Origin: Phoronis australis
Lineage: Eukaryota > Phoronida > Phoronidae
Direction of reading: 5' to 3'
DNA length: 64,000 nucleotides
Assembly (NCBI GenBank): GCA_002633005.1
Contig: NMRA01000013.1
Coordinates: forward strand, 975,474 to 1,039,473
The notes under the pieces were generated by a model that saw only the letters and a program-made list of their open reading frames with translations, had not been told where the DNA came from and ran no database searches. Position numbers and translations under genes: made by a program. How positions within the stretch are numbered: position 1 is the first letter of the stretch; each line of letters opens with the position of its first letter. Positions 39,701 to 44,056 of the stretch are shown here, piece by piece.

Positions 39701-41849
39701 CAGGGACTTCTCCGTCTTCAAATTCTCTCAAAGCAATCTCTTCCTCGTCATAGCGGACAGGTCAGACACGTGTGACAATTGTCCATCACAACCACTCCCA
39801 CAGGAACCGTCCATCAGTATCCTTTATTCGCGGTGACAATGGCAATGGTTGGACAATAATTAGGAGATACTGGTTTTCAAAGGCCCTTTTAAATCATGAT
39901 TAGTTTTAGAATTGCTAAATAACAATGCAGCAATTGAGCCATGGTTACAACTTTTTATGGAAAGTCATGCATTACCATGCATAGAAAACTCAGTCATGAA
40001 AAAATCATGATAAAGGCTCATGGAAAATTTGTAAGAAAATATTAATTCTCTCTGATTTTGCGAGTCCTATCTGCGAAATTCTCACGTGCAGATGTGCTCA
40101 TAAAAACCTTTAATAAAATGATAACCATTATTCCGTTGATCAGTTTTTCTAGTATTCAACAAGATATTCTTTGTCGGCCTTCTAATGTCGTGTGGCTTGA
40201 TAGATTTTGATGAAACTTGACTCAGAGGTGTATAACTAAGATGTGTTGGTGGGACATTTTGCAATGGGTCTGGTCACCATAGCGCCCTCTGTTGACCATT
40301 TTAATTGTGGATGCTGTTGTCTTTCCACTGATTATTTGATGTATTGATTAATTTCACTTGATGGATTTTTATGAAAAAACTTAAATGGATAAGATGAAAA
40401 TTAGTCATCATCAGTTGATGTCAGCACCCCCTGTTGCCTAGTTTTTAAAAAAGTTTTCGATCCTTGGATCTTTGTAAATTACGCACTATTCATATTAAAA
40501 TACTTGCTTGCAAAAATCACAAAAAATGACATTGCCGTTTGGGGTATTTTCCAGCACTTTGCGAAGTCCTTGTTCTTTTTGCGTGATTGTGTACGCCTTA
40601 ACATTTATCAGGCGAGGGACCTAACATGTGTGTGGAGCCTCACAGATACAGGCACAGGCCAGATCAATGTTTCAGTTATTCCCCTGAGGTATGTCACGCT
40701 GTGTTATATGATTTTCCACCAGAAGAACTCTCGAGTCGTGTAAATGTCACGTCAAGTAATGAAAAATGACCAGAGTTGTTACAGGACCTTTATTTTTGTG
40801 ATTGTGTGCAGTGAGCCATGAATAGACTTGTGATAAAGCTGGGGAAATTTATTTACAGCCAGTGTTGTGTTTAGAGTTGACTGTGTCTCTTTTCTGACCT
40901 GTTGTTCTGGCGCTCTTTCCTAGAAACTGAATTAAGTTCGTTTTTTACTTACGCCCAAGATTTCTTTCAACTTCCAAACTTTGAAATTTACACATCTGGT
41001 ACCTAAAGATAGTCAAAATTAAGACAAAACTTAAGTAAAAAAATTAAGGCAAATTTAAGTTTTATCTTAAAATTGTCTAAAATTTAGGATTGGTTTTAGC
41101 TAAATCAGTTTTTGTGGAACAGCCTCCTGGTCCTTATTGGGGGACCTTAAATCTCACCAATCTAAGACACAATATGACCAACAAATTAAACTTTATCGTT
41201 TCCATTTTTAATGAAAGAACAGAAGCACCAAATAAATGCTATGTCATTTTCAAAGCCATGTTTTTTATAATTTGTGGGCATTCAAATTAATATTGGAAGC
41301 TTTTCTAAAATGAAAAAGACCAATTACTTAAACCAAACTTGGTGAGATTTTATGGTATCTTGTGTTTTCATGCCTGATTTGAGCCTTGTAATTCGATTGC
41401 CTTGTAATTCGACTGCACTTAAATCCACCGTCATTCCTGTGATCTTCCTTTGAGTTGCGAGGTTCTCTGTTACCAGCATCCAAATTTCTTGATTTAGGTT
41501 TGAGGCATAGTTTGGCATTACTATACCTACCTGGGCTCACGTTCAGGGTAATTTAATTGAGAAATAGACAAAAAATCAGACTTGGTGACATGACGCAACC
41601 TTGTGTTCCAACTTTCAATGGCTTAGTCGTGGGTCGTCGTATGACATTTATAAAGTAACTCAAGACTGGCAGTTTGTATTTAGGTATAGTGTTTGTGTAG
41701 GTTGAGTTATTTAATGTACATTCCATTGTTTTATTGTGATGAAATTAACTGTTGTCTTGTAGGAGGACTACAGTGATTGCGGAAGGTCATCGAATGTGGT
41801 GCCTTCTGTTGGCCTACTGTGCACTCTCATTTTTGCGCGATTTCTCTGA
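560..41849 (+). CDS. CACNA2D: Voltage-gated calcium channel alpha2-delta subunit (CACNA2D1/2-like), 3' part of gene
   Basis: This gene encodes the extracellular, membrane-anchored auxiliary subunit that promotes surface trafficking of Cav channels. I joined 29 exons by GT-AG sites with matching phases: 560-707, 1528-1659, 2640-2748, 3504-3603, 3980-4048, 5159-5248, 6342-6464, 6714-6792, 7479-7528, 11244-11330, 24625-24681, 25119-25196, 25708-25782, 26654-26725, 28460-28531, 28945-29006, 29909-29976, 30985-31033, 31809-31900, 32599-32695, 33270-33338, 33798-34012, 34354-34579, 35449-35527, 37854-37962, 38860-38986, 39704-39816, 40612-40688, 41763-41849. The total is 2811 nt, 936 residues plus stop. 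Residues 109-114 read RRRPWY; the VWA domain has MIDAS DTSGS (129-133) and ITDGGE (236-241). GVMGVDV (355-361) and [10 protein letters not shown] mark the Cache region. The C-terminal GPNMC, RYR, DQCF and EDYSDCG match the alpha2-delta-1/2 delta peptide. There are many N-x-S/T sites. The N-terminus and signal peptide lie upstream of the window. Family identity is secure; assignment to the 1/2 branch is my comparison from memory. Confidence 0.96.
1528..1659 (+). CDS. CACNA2D: alpha2-delta exon E2 (VWA-N region)
   Basis: The acceptor is ttttgttcag; phase is 1 in, 1 out. It encodes IVNGLNW and [18 protein letters not shown]. These match the family signature IVNGVxW...WQYFGSxxGxxRxYPG, which lies before the VWA domain and forms part of the first Cache fold. 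Confidence 0.95.
2640..2748 (+). CDS. CACNA2D: alpha2-delta exon E3 (RRR motif, start of VWA)
   Basis: Phase is 1 in, 2 out. It encodes [19 protein letters not shown] followed by FILLD. The RRR triplet (residues 109-111) is the motif whose third arginine is needed for gabapentin binding in mammalian alpha2-delta-1. The exon ends just inside the MIDAS DTSGS. Confidence 0.96.
3504..3603 (+). CDS. CACNA2D: alpha2-delta exon E4 (VWA MIDAS)
   Basis: Phase is 2 in, 0 out. It completes the metal-ion-dependent adhesion site DTSGS and encodes the first VWA helix and the strand ENDYVAVAN. All three DxSxS ligands are intact, as in alpha2-delta subunits that support channel trafficking. Confidence 0.96.
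3980..4048 (+). CDS. CACNA2D: alpha2-delta exon E5 (VWA)
   Basis: 23 codons, phase 0 to 0. It encodes [10 protein letters not shown] and [10 protein letters not shown]. The VSC and VQAN blocks match the same positions in alpha2-delta-1 of vertebrates. Confidence 0.93.
5159..5248 (+). CDS. CACNA2D: alpha2-delta exon E6 (VWA)
   Basis: 30 codons, phase 0 to 0, acceptor atgtttcag, donor gtaagt. It encodes the helix [20 protein letters not shown], corresponding to the family segment with NxITAKGxxxYxxGFxFAF. Confidence 0.93.
5331..5408. repeat. Two-copy short tandem duplication
   Basis: Two diverged units of about 40 bp beginning ttaaaatgcctagttttc lie head to tail in intron 6. Confidence 0.6.
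5985..6083. repeat. Dispersed repeat, copy 1
   Basis: The blocks ctccacttagcatga, gttatgatcacc and aacctgcttaatggaa recur in the same order and orientation at 39388-39485. The family is unknown. Confidence 0.6.
6139..6237. repeat. Hairpin repeat, copy 1
   Basis: Arms of about 36 nt (ending tttgagaaccag on the left, starting ctggttctcaaaa on the right) flank a loop containing actgaataacaggcat. It shares arms and loop with 26471-26552 (inverted), 28171-28264 and 38672-38751. Confidence 0.8.
6342..6464 (+). CDS. CACNA2D: alpha2-delta exon E7 (VWA, TDGGE)
   Basis: 41 codons, phase 0 to 0. It encodes [14 protein letters not shown], the central VWA strand and the second metal-site loop, followed by a charged helix. 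The donor is gtacgc. Confidence 0.95.
6714..6792 (+). CDS. CACNA2D: alpha2-delta exon E8 (VWA)
   Basis: Phase is 0 in, 1 out. It encodes [20 protein letters not shown] then FACKYRG. It corresponds to the family blocks VRVFTFSVG and WMACENKG. Confidence 0.95.
7479..7528 (+). CDS. CACNA2D: alpha2-delta exon E9 (end of VWA)
   Basis: A short 50-nt exon, phase 1 in, 0 out. It encodes [17 protein letters not shown], equal to the family GYYxEIxSxGAIRxxxQ. It is the constitutive exon before the three alternative exons. Confidence 0.94.
8561..8630. repeat. 14-bp VNTR, five units
   Basis: Units of tgttcactcggggg / tgtacactcggggg. The matching array in the second copy of the duplication has four units (9216-9270). 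Confidence 0.85.
9216..9270. repeat. 14-bp VNTR, four units
   Basis: The same unit as at 8561-8630, one unit shorter, inside the second duplication copy. Confidence 0.85.
9771..10286. mobile_element. Non-autonomous hAT-like DNA transposon
   Basis: A perfect 13-bp terminal inverted repeat CAGGGCTTGGAAT begins at 9771 and ends at 10286, flanked by the direct repeat ATAACC on both sides. CAGGG ends are typical of hAT elements, whose duplications are usually 8 bp, so the superfamily is an inference. The interior is richer in CG dinucleotides than its surroundings and includes a 29-codon ORF from 10019 ([20 protein letters not shown]) that stops at 10106. Confidence 0.7.
11244..11330 (+). CDS. 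CACNA2D: alpha2-delta exon E10, alternative version A
   Basis: 29 codons, phase 0 to 0, acceptor tttctag, donor gtacgg. It encodes EHVPVLSRP and [12 protein letters not shown]. Joined to E11 it gives [20 protein letters not shown], which aligns well with human alpha2-delta-1 in the VYLDAL...LPVF segment. I take this as the canonical member of a three-exon cluster with 12852-12938 and 13068-13151. Confidence 0.92.
12628..12641 (+). promoter_or_regulatory. Perfect match to the CTCF core consensus
   Basis: CCAGCAGATGGCGC fits CCASYAGRKGGCRS at all 14 positions. It lies 210 bp upstream of alternative exon B. A related but weaker copy, CTGGCAGATGGTGC, follows at 12692-12705 with similar flanks, suggesting a local duplication. 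Binding is not shown. Confidence 0.4.
12852..12938 (+). CDS. CACNA2D: alpha2-delta candidate alternative exon, version B
   Basis: 29 codons, open, phase 0 to 0, acceptor cattttgtag, donor gtaaag. It encodes [10 protein letters not shown] and [15 protein letters not shown]. Its length is identical to version A, and without gaps it keeps the hydrophobic and basic pattern (YV..IAKSF against HV..LSRPL). It shares Q-E, S and Y positions with version C. It lacks the LSRP and Trp of A and C. The alternative is a cassette exon added in series, since the frame would hold, but the family has no room for such an insert. Confidence 0.68.
13068..13151 (+). CDS. CACNA2D: alpha2-delta candidate alternative exon, version C
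   Basis: 28 codons, open, phase 0 to 0, acceptor catttgcag, donor gtaaat. It encodes KHADTLSRP, then [11 protein letters not shown]. It is gaplessly similar to version A: 11 of 28 positions are identical by my count, including LSRP, F-x-W-S and Y-x-D. It lies 129 nt after version B. This is clearly a duplicated exon of the same gene; exclusive use is inferred from the alignment. Confidence 0.85.
13326..13382 (+). other. Weak exon-like segment in the large intron
   Basis: A stop-free 57-nt stretch between cacctag and gtactg, phase 0 to 0, would encode [19 protein letters not shown]. It has the same length as E11 but no similarity to it or to the family. It may be chance and is recorded because it follows the alternative exon cluster. 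Confidence 0.15.
15768..16046. mobile_element. MITE-like element with long imperfect inverted arms
   Basis: It begins acccctaa and ends ttaggggt. The arms share gtataaattc, atacc and ccacacatgtg-type blocks in inverted orientation with many changes. No coding content. Confidence 0.55.
18804..19189. mobile_element. Foldback element with tRNA-like centre
   Basis: The arms run over roughly 100-120 bp. The left arm carries tcatttctaaaat, caacctctagcctat, ggcacga and ttctccg; the right arm carries the complements in reverse order. The unpaired centre holds the tRNA-Val-like sequence at 18974-19049. Confidence 0.65.
18974..19049 (-). pseudogene. tRNA-Val(GAC)-like sequence
   Basis: On the - strand a perfect 5-bp stem CTAGA/TCTAG encloses the 7-nt loop TTGACAA, giving anticodon GAC. 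A box-B-like AGTTCAATCCC lies at the right distance and the A-box region reads GCAGTGCTTAGCG. The T stem pairs poorly and the acceptor stem pairs only in part, so it is a decayed tRNA or a tRNA-derived SINE head. Confidence 0.5.
21541..22040. mobile_element. Foldback element with arms of about 75 bp
   Basis: The left arm, around 21543-21615, contains ccaagcctcaagatggggct, gatcggcttagccatt and gaggcttggttatgg. The right arm at 21965-22040 carries the same blocks inverted with few changes. About 350 bp lie between. No transposase is visible. Confidence 0.7.
23138..23282. mobile_element. Short MITE with CAGGGCC ends
   Basis: It begins cagggccgagttgcataaag and ends acttttatgcaactgggccctg: inverted termini of about 20 bp around 145 bp. 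Confidence 0.65.
23797..23890. repeat. 23-bp tandem repeat, about four units
   Basis: Units gttatacagtcatgcaccat start at 23797, 23820 and 23843; a fourth, changed unit follows (gttggtcacagtcatg). Confidence 0.85.
24625..24681 (+). CDS. CACNA2D: alpha2-delta exon E11
   Basis: 19 codons, phase 0 to 0. It encodes [19 protein letters not shown], equal to the family segment with (V/M)TTxxLPV(F/Y)N. It is the common acceptor exon for the three alternative exons and follows an intron of about 11.5 kb. Confidence 0.94.
25119..25196 (+). CDS. CACNA2D: alpha2-delta exon E12 (Cache)
   Basis: 26 codons, phase 0 to 0. It encodes [24 protein letters not shown] is identical to human alpha2-delta-1, where this aspartate contacts the amino group of bound gabapentinoids (recalled literature). 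Confidence 0.95.
25708..25782 (+). CDS. CACNA2D: alpha2-delta exon E13 (Cache)
   Basis: 25 codons, phase 0 to 0. It encodes [20 protein letters not shown]. The pattern GYxFAIxxNGYxxxHPxL is the Cache-domain signature of the family. Confidence 0.96.
26471..26552. repeat. Hairpin repeat, copy 2 (inverted)
   Basis: It has the same ttttgagaaccag / ctggttctcaa arms. The loop is the reverse complement of the loop in copies 1, 3 and 4, so the element inserted in the opposite orientation. Confidence 0.75.
26654..26725 (+). CDS. CACNA2D: alpha2-delta exon E14
   Basis: 24 codons, phase 0 to 0. It encodes [18 protein letters not shown], matching SVDLxEVEWED of alpha2-delta-3/4 and TLDFLDAELE of alpha2-delta-1. 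Confidence 0.93.
27349..27800 (-). mobile_element. 3' remnant of a LINE (non-LTR retrotransposon) ORF2
   Basis: The - strand frame ends at TGA 27351-27349. It contains a C-terminal zinc-knuckle pattern CLYCGE...FQHTFYSC (C-x2-C...H-x4-C), then FWNSLHHF and the common tail block [13 protein letters not shown]. Before it [17 protein letters not shown] resembles the region after the reverse transcriptase in L1/Tx1-type LINEs. An in-frame stop lies before the knuckle, so the copy is dead. It sits in the intron between E14 and E15, antisense to the gene. Confidence 0.7.
28171..28264. repeat. Hairpin repeat, copy 3
   Basis: The arms are tttgagaatcag and ctgattctcaaaa. The A/G change is matched in both arms, so pairing is kept. 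The loop has ctgaataactgacatt and the outer flank gggacccctataagtgact resembles copy 1. Confidence 0.8.
28460..28531 (+). CDS. CACNA2D: alpha2-delta exon E15
   Basis: 24 codons, phase 0 to 0. It encodes [17 protein letters not shown], corresponding to the conserved (R/N)xxMIxxxTG block after the Cache signature. Confidence 0.92.
28945..29006 (+). CDS. CACNA2D: alpha2-delta exon E16
   Basis: Phase is 0 in, 2 out. It encodes [20 protein letters not shown], matching the family RYIxxGxxTYxWxxVxGTxYS. Confidence 0.92.
29909..29976 (+). CDS. CACNA2D: alpha2-delta exon E17
   Basis: Phase is 2 in, 1 out, acceptor tacttgaag. It encodes [20 protein letters not shown], matching the SLALVLPTYSxYYIKA segment of vertebrate alpha2-delta. 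Confidence 0.9.
30665..30884. mobile_element. MITE-like element with CAGT(G)GGTGG ends
   Basis: The left end is cagtcggtggcagatcttag. The right end, read inverted, is cagtggtgggtttagggg. These are imperfect termini of about 20 bp, similar to the right end of the element at 46521-46674. Confidence 0.5.
30985..31033 (+). CDS. CACNA2D: alpha2-delta exon E18
   Basis: Phase is 1 in, 2 out. It encodes [16 protein letters not shown]. The next exon continues with NYC, giving the family motif FIAPRDYC, so the splice junction is well supported. Confidence 0.92.
31809..31900 (+). CDS. CACNA2D: alpha2-delta exon E19
   Basis: Phase is 2 in, 1 out. It encodes [20 protein letters not shown] and [10 protein letters not shown], corresponding to YCNDLKISDNNTEFL...FNEFI of alpha2-delta-1. 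One N-glycosylation site (NIT). Confidence 0.92.
32599..32695 (+). CDS. CACNA2D: alpha2-delta exon E20
   Basis: Phase is 1 in, 2 out. It encodes [20 protein letters not shown] then [11 protein letters not shown], matching the family NxxLINRVLLDAxxT...YW helix region. Confidence 0.92.
33270..33338 (+). CDS. CACNA2D: alpha2-delta exon E21 (second Cache fold)
   Basis: Phase is 2 in, 2 out. It encodes [19 protein letters not shown], matching the family VKARFVVTDGGITRVYPK; GG(I/L)TRxYP is diagnostic. Confidence 0.94.
33798..34012 (+). CDS. CACNA2D: alpha2-delta exon E22 (second Cache fold)
   Basis: A 215-nt exon, phase 2 in, 1 out. It encodes [29 protein letters not shown] and [10 protein letters not shown]. 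The blocks FYKRSLDND, YVFTAPYFNKSGPG and VSKAVEI of alpha2-delta-1 align. There are three N-glycosylation sites. Confidence 0.95.
34354..34579 (+). CDS. CACNA2D: alpha2-delta exon E23 (second Cache fold)
   Basis: A 226-nt exon, phase 1 in, 2 out. It encodes [32 protein letters not shown] and [18 protein letters not shown]. These match IKIDVNSWIENFT, DCVILDDGGFLL and IGRFFGEIDPSLMRHLV. The donor gtaggt sits one base before an in-frame TAG, so its use is required. Confidence 0.95.
34751..34997. mobile_element. MITE, copy 1 (GGGGCC ends, AACTTAAG-rich)
   Basis: It begins ggggcctgttccaacaaaac and ends cagtttctttaaatgggccc: inverted termini sharing GGGCC and AAACTGACTTA. The interior has many cttaag and aagtt blocks. 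It lies in the intron between E23 and E24. Confidence 0.65.
35449..35527 (+). CDS. CACNA2D: alpha2-delta exon E24
   Basis: Phase is 2 in, 0 out. It encodes [12 protein letters not shown] then a short low-similarity stretch. It corresponds to the KSYDYQSVCEPG region near the alpha2/delta proteolytic boundary of vertebrate proteins. Confidence 0.92.
37854..37962 (+). CDS. CACNA2D: alpha2-delta exon E25 (delta region)
   Basis: Phase is 0 in, 1 out. It encodes [20 protein letters not shown] then FNLYNMLF. It matches [20 protein letters not shown] of alpha2-delta-1, the amphipathic start of the delta part. Confidence 0.93.
38672..38751. repeat. Hairpin repeat, copy 4
   Basis: The arms are nearly perfect (taacatgcccgcattttgag and its complement with one change). 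The loop has attgaataacaggcatt. It lies about 110 bp before exon E26. Confidence 0.8.
38860..38986 (+). CDS. CACNA2D: alpha2-delta exon E26 (delta region)
   Basis: Phase is 1 in, 2 out. It encodes [17 protein letters not shown] and [11 protein letters not shown], matching SCITEQTQYFF and GVLDCGNCSR of alpha2-delta-1, with conserved cysteines. Confidence 0.94.
39388..39485. repeat. Dispersed repeat, copy 2
   Basis: Direct partner of 5985-6083: ctccacctagcatga, gttatgatcacc, aacctgcttaatggaa and ttatcataa in the same order. Confidence 0.6.
39704..39816 (+). CDS. CACNA2D: alpha2-delta exon E27 (delta region)
   Basis: Phase is 2 in, 1 out, acceptor gtaatttcag. It encodes [20 protein letters not shown] then [11 protein letters not shown], matching TNLIFIMVESKGTCPCD. 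Confidence 0.93.
40612..40688 (+). CDS. CACNA2D: alpha2-delta exon E28 (delta region)
   Basis: Phase is 1 in, 0 out. It encodes [20 protein letters not shown], almost the same layout as [21 protein letters not shown] in alpha2-delta-1. This is the best evidence for the 1/2 branch. Confidence 0.95.
40922..41127. mobile_element. MITE, copy 2 (inverted to 34751-34997)
   Basis: It begins agaaactgaattaagttcg and ends cagtttttgtggaacagcct, the reverse complement of the copy at 34751-34997 with divergence. It lies between E28 and E29. Confidence 0.6.
41763..41849 (+). CDS. CACNA2D: alpha2-delta terminal coding exon E29
   Basis: Phase 0 in; it ends with TGA at 41847-41849. It encodes [11 protein letters not shown] followed by a hydrophobic tail, [17 protein letters not shown]. 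The short tail after a Ser-Asn-containing spacer fits GPI-anchor attachment, as proposed for alpha2-delta proteins, better than a full transmembrane span with a cytosolic end. Confidence 0.95.
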   Translation, partial: EDYSDCGRSSNVVPSVGLLCTLIFARFL

Positions 41850-44056
41850 TATTCATCTCATCACCTGTGCTAGATTTGGAGCCAGAGGGCAGCACTCATT
41901 GAACCGCCCACCTCCTGGTGCTAAAGTTCTGATGAACATTGTAGGAGATTACGGAGGCGTTGACCGCTTGGGTTCTTGGTTCATTTTATTCCCAGAATTC
42001 TTTGGTTACTTCCTGTCTGTATTGTATTTTCAATAGATACTAGTATCACATGAAGATATTTTTCTGCACTTTCCTCGATTATAACAATATTAGAAATAGG
42101 CAATTTTTTTAATAGTCTGCGGTTGTGTGTTGCAGTGAACTTAAACGACTGTTGTAGTCTGCTGTTCCCAAAGTTAGAATTTTCAGAAGCAGGGTTTTGT
42201 AGATTGTCAGGTAATTTTTAAGTGTGTGTAAGTTAAGTACCAGTGAATCTCAAGCACTCCTTGTTTTGAAAATTCCGTTATGAGTTTGGTTTCACAGAGC
42301 AGCTTTCTTAGGATATTTGTTCATTTCACACTTAACGATCTGAGCAGTCACCATCATGATCACATTTCATTGCATGGGCGTTACTCATCTTGTATGGTGT
42401 ATTTAAATTTTGTTATAATTTTCAGTTTTCAGCACAGCCGCTATGGGTATTGTAAAAAAACTGAGTTTCGACTCCCATAAGATTATACTTGATACAATTA
42501 ATCCTTGACTTGCTAAACTGTATGATCTTCATAAGCTTTTTTTTGCTTACTTGTTTTTAATCAATTCTGCATAGAGTTTGTTGCATTCATGGTCATATCT
42601 AAGATGTAAGCCTTAAAAATGATGTGCGAACGTGTTTTTATCGCATTCATAGTGGCTCGTGCTGCTGGTGCCTCCCTAAATGAGCCTAGCGTATTGACTT
42701 AGTGGAGAAACTGATGATCTTGTTGTTATTTACTGATCATTGTATATACGTTTATGTGTCTGTGATATGGTTGAGCATGAAAACAGCTCAAACGCATGTT
42801 AGTTGTCCTGGGTAAACAAGTCGTGTTAGATTTAGATTGTGTAGATAATCACTACATTGTGCTGTTCTCAGTGGAAATTCTTCAGTTTTGGACTAACTAT
42901 TGCGGATAAGTGGAATCTCATTTTTACCTATTGTACGTAATAAGTTTTTCAACTAAAGGAACTTTTTTCTATGATGATTTCTATTGTTCATCTGTTTAGC
43001 AAACAACATTTGGTATAATTTTGAGGATTTGCAGCAACAAGTGATAAACCTTTGTAATTAAAAATTAGCTTTATTTGTTGTCCTAAATTGAAGATATTTG
43101 CAATAACTCATTTAAACTGACAGTTCCTTCTTACTCATTTCTCAAAACGCAAAGAAGAGCAAACAATTCCATACGATGATAGAAGACTGTTGGCGTCCCC
43201 TAAAAGATCCCTCAAAGCATTGGCACAGAAAAAAGGTGCCAAAATCCTTTTGTTTTTATAGGGTTGCCAGTCCTCCCCGAAGGGGGCGCTTCACTCTTTG
43301 ATTTTCATGTTCATGGCGAGAGTTGGGAGAAAATGCTACTTTAGGTATTTTGATACTTTGTATTTTCTGTGCACATTCTTGTACATACACCATATTTGCT
43401 TTTTGGCATTAATCATGCTATTTATTTGTTTGTTTTACAATGTTTGTGTGCAGTTTAGGCCCTTATGCCAGTATTTGCGTGTTGAGCTGTACCAAAATTC
43501 AGTATGTGCACCTAATGTGAAATACTTGACAAAACTATTGAAAAAGGCATATTCAAATACTGGACTTGTGCCTGAATGTATATTTATAGGGTACAATTAT
43601 ATCTTAGTCGGGTTGATTCTTGACATGCGACAACCATTTTGCCTTTAAAAGTGGCGATTAACCTGACTTCTGTCAAAAGATAAGTTTTGATTTAACCGGT
43701 CCTTGTTACAAATTCCTTACTCACCTTAGCTTTTTAGGGTATGGGTTTGATACAGTTCGTTATTGCTTGTGACTAGACTGTGGTTTGACCTGCTGTGTCA
43801 TTTCATGTCTCCAAATAAAAGCAGACTACCACTTCTTCCAAGCCCTGAAACCACTTCTTGTCTCAGTGTCTAATCCTTGTACTCGAAACTGAGCTCAAAA
43901 TTATCAATGACATTTTACGATCTACTGTAGAACTAACTGATAAGTGTCTATGTTTGTACAATTGTTTTCTTGAGTATATTATAGTTAAAGCAGAGGGGTG
44001 CCCTGTCTAGTTTTGCTCTTGATGACCTCTAGATTTGAGCTACAAACTCAAATAAA
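41850..44056 (+). other. CACNA2D: Probable 3' UTR region of the alpha2-delta gene
   Basis: No family-like coding follows the TGA at 41849. AATAAA hexamers occur at 43814-43819 and 44051-44056, and an ATTAAA at about 43059. Any of these could end the transcript; the sequence alone does not say which. A 116-codon open stretch at 43298-43648 has no recognisable content. Confidence 0.4.
43814..43819 (+). terminator. Candidate polyadenylation signal AATAAA
   Basis: This is the first canonical AATAAA I noticed downstream of the alpha2-delta stop codon. A second lies at 44051-44056. Use is not shown. Confidence 0.3.

Larger units (their letters stand above)
708..41762 (+). other. CACNA2D: Introns of the alpha2-delta gene
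   Basis: 28 introns separate the constitutive exons. Most are a few hundred to about 2 kb; the largest is 13152-24624. Donors are GT and acceptors AG throughout, typically pyrimidine-rich tttcag or ttttag. Introns 708-1527, 1660-2639, 2749-3503, 3604-3979, 6465-6713, 6793-7478, 24682-25118, 25197-25707, 29007-29908, 31034-31808, 31901-32598, 32696-33269, 33339-33797, 34013-34353 and 38987-39703 show nothing I can support apart from a short repeat at 39388-39485. The other repeats are listed separately. Confidence 0.85.

Noticed and set aside
43298-43648. 116-codon open frame downstream of the alpha2-delta stop
   Set aside because: AT-rich, hydrophobic-looking by composition, and probably within the 3' UTR or intergenic DNA.
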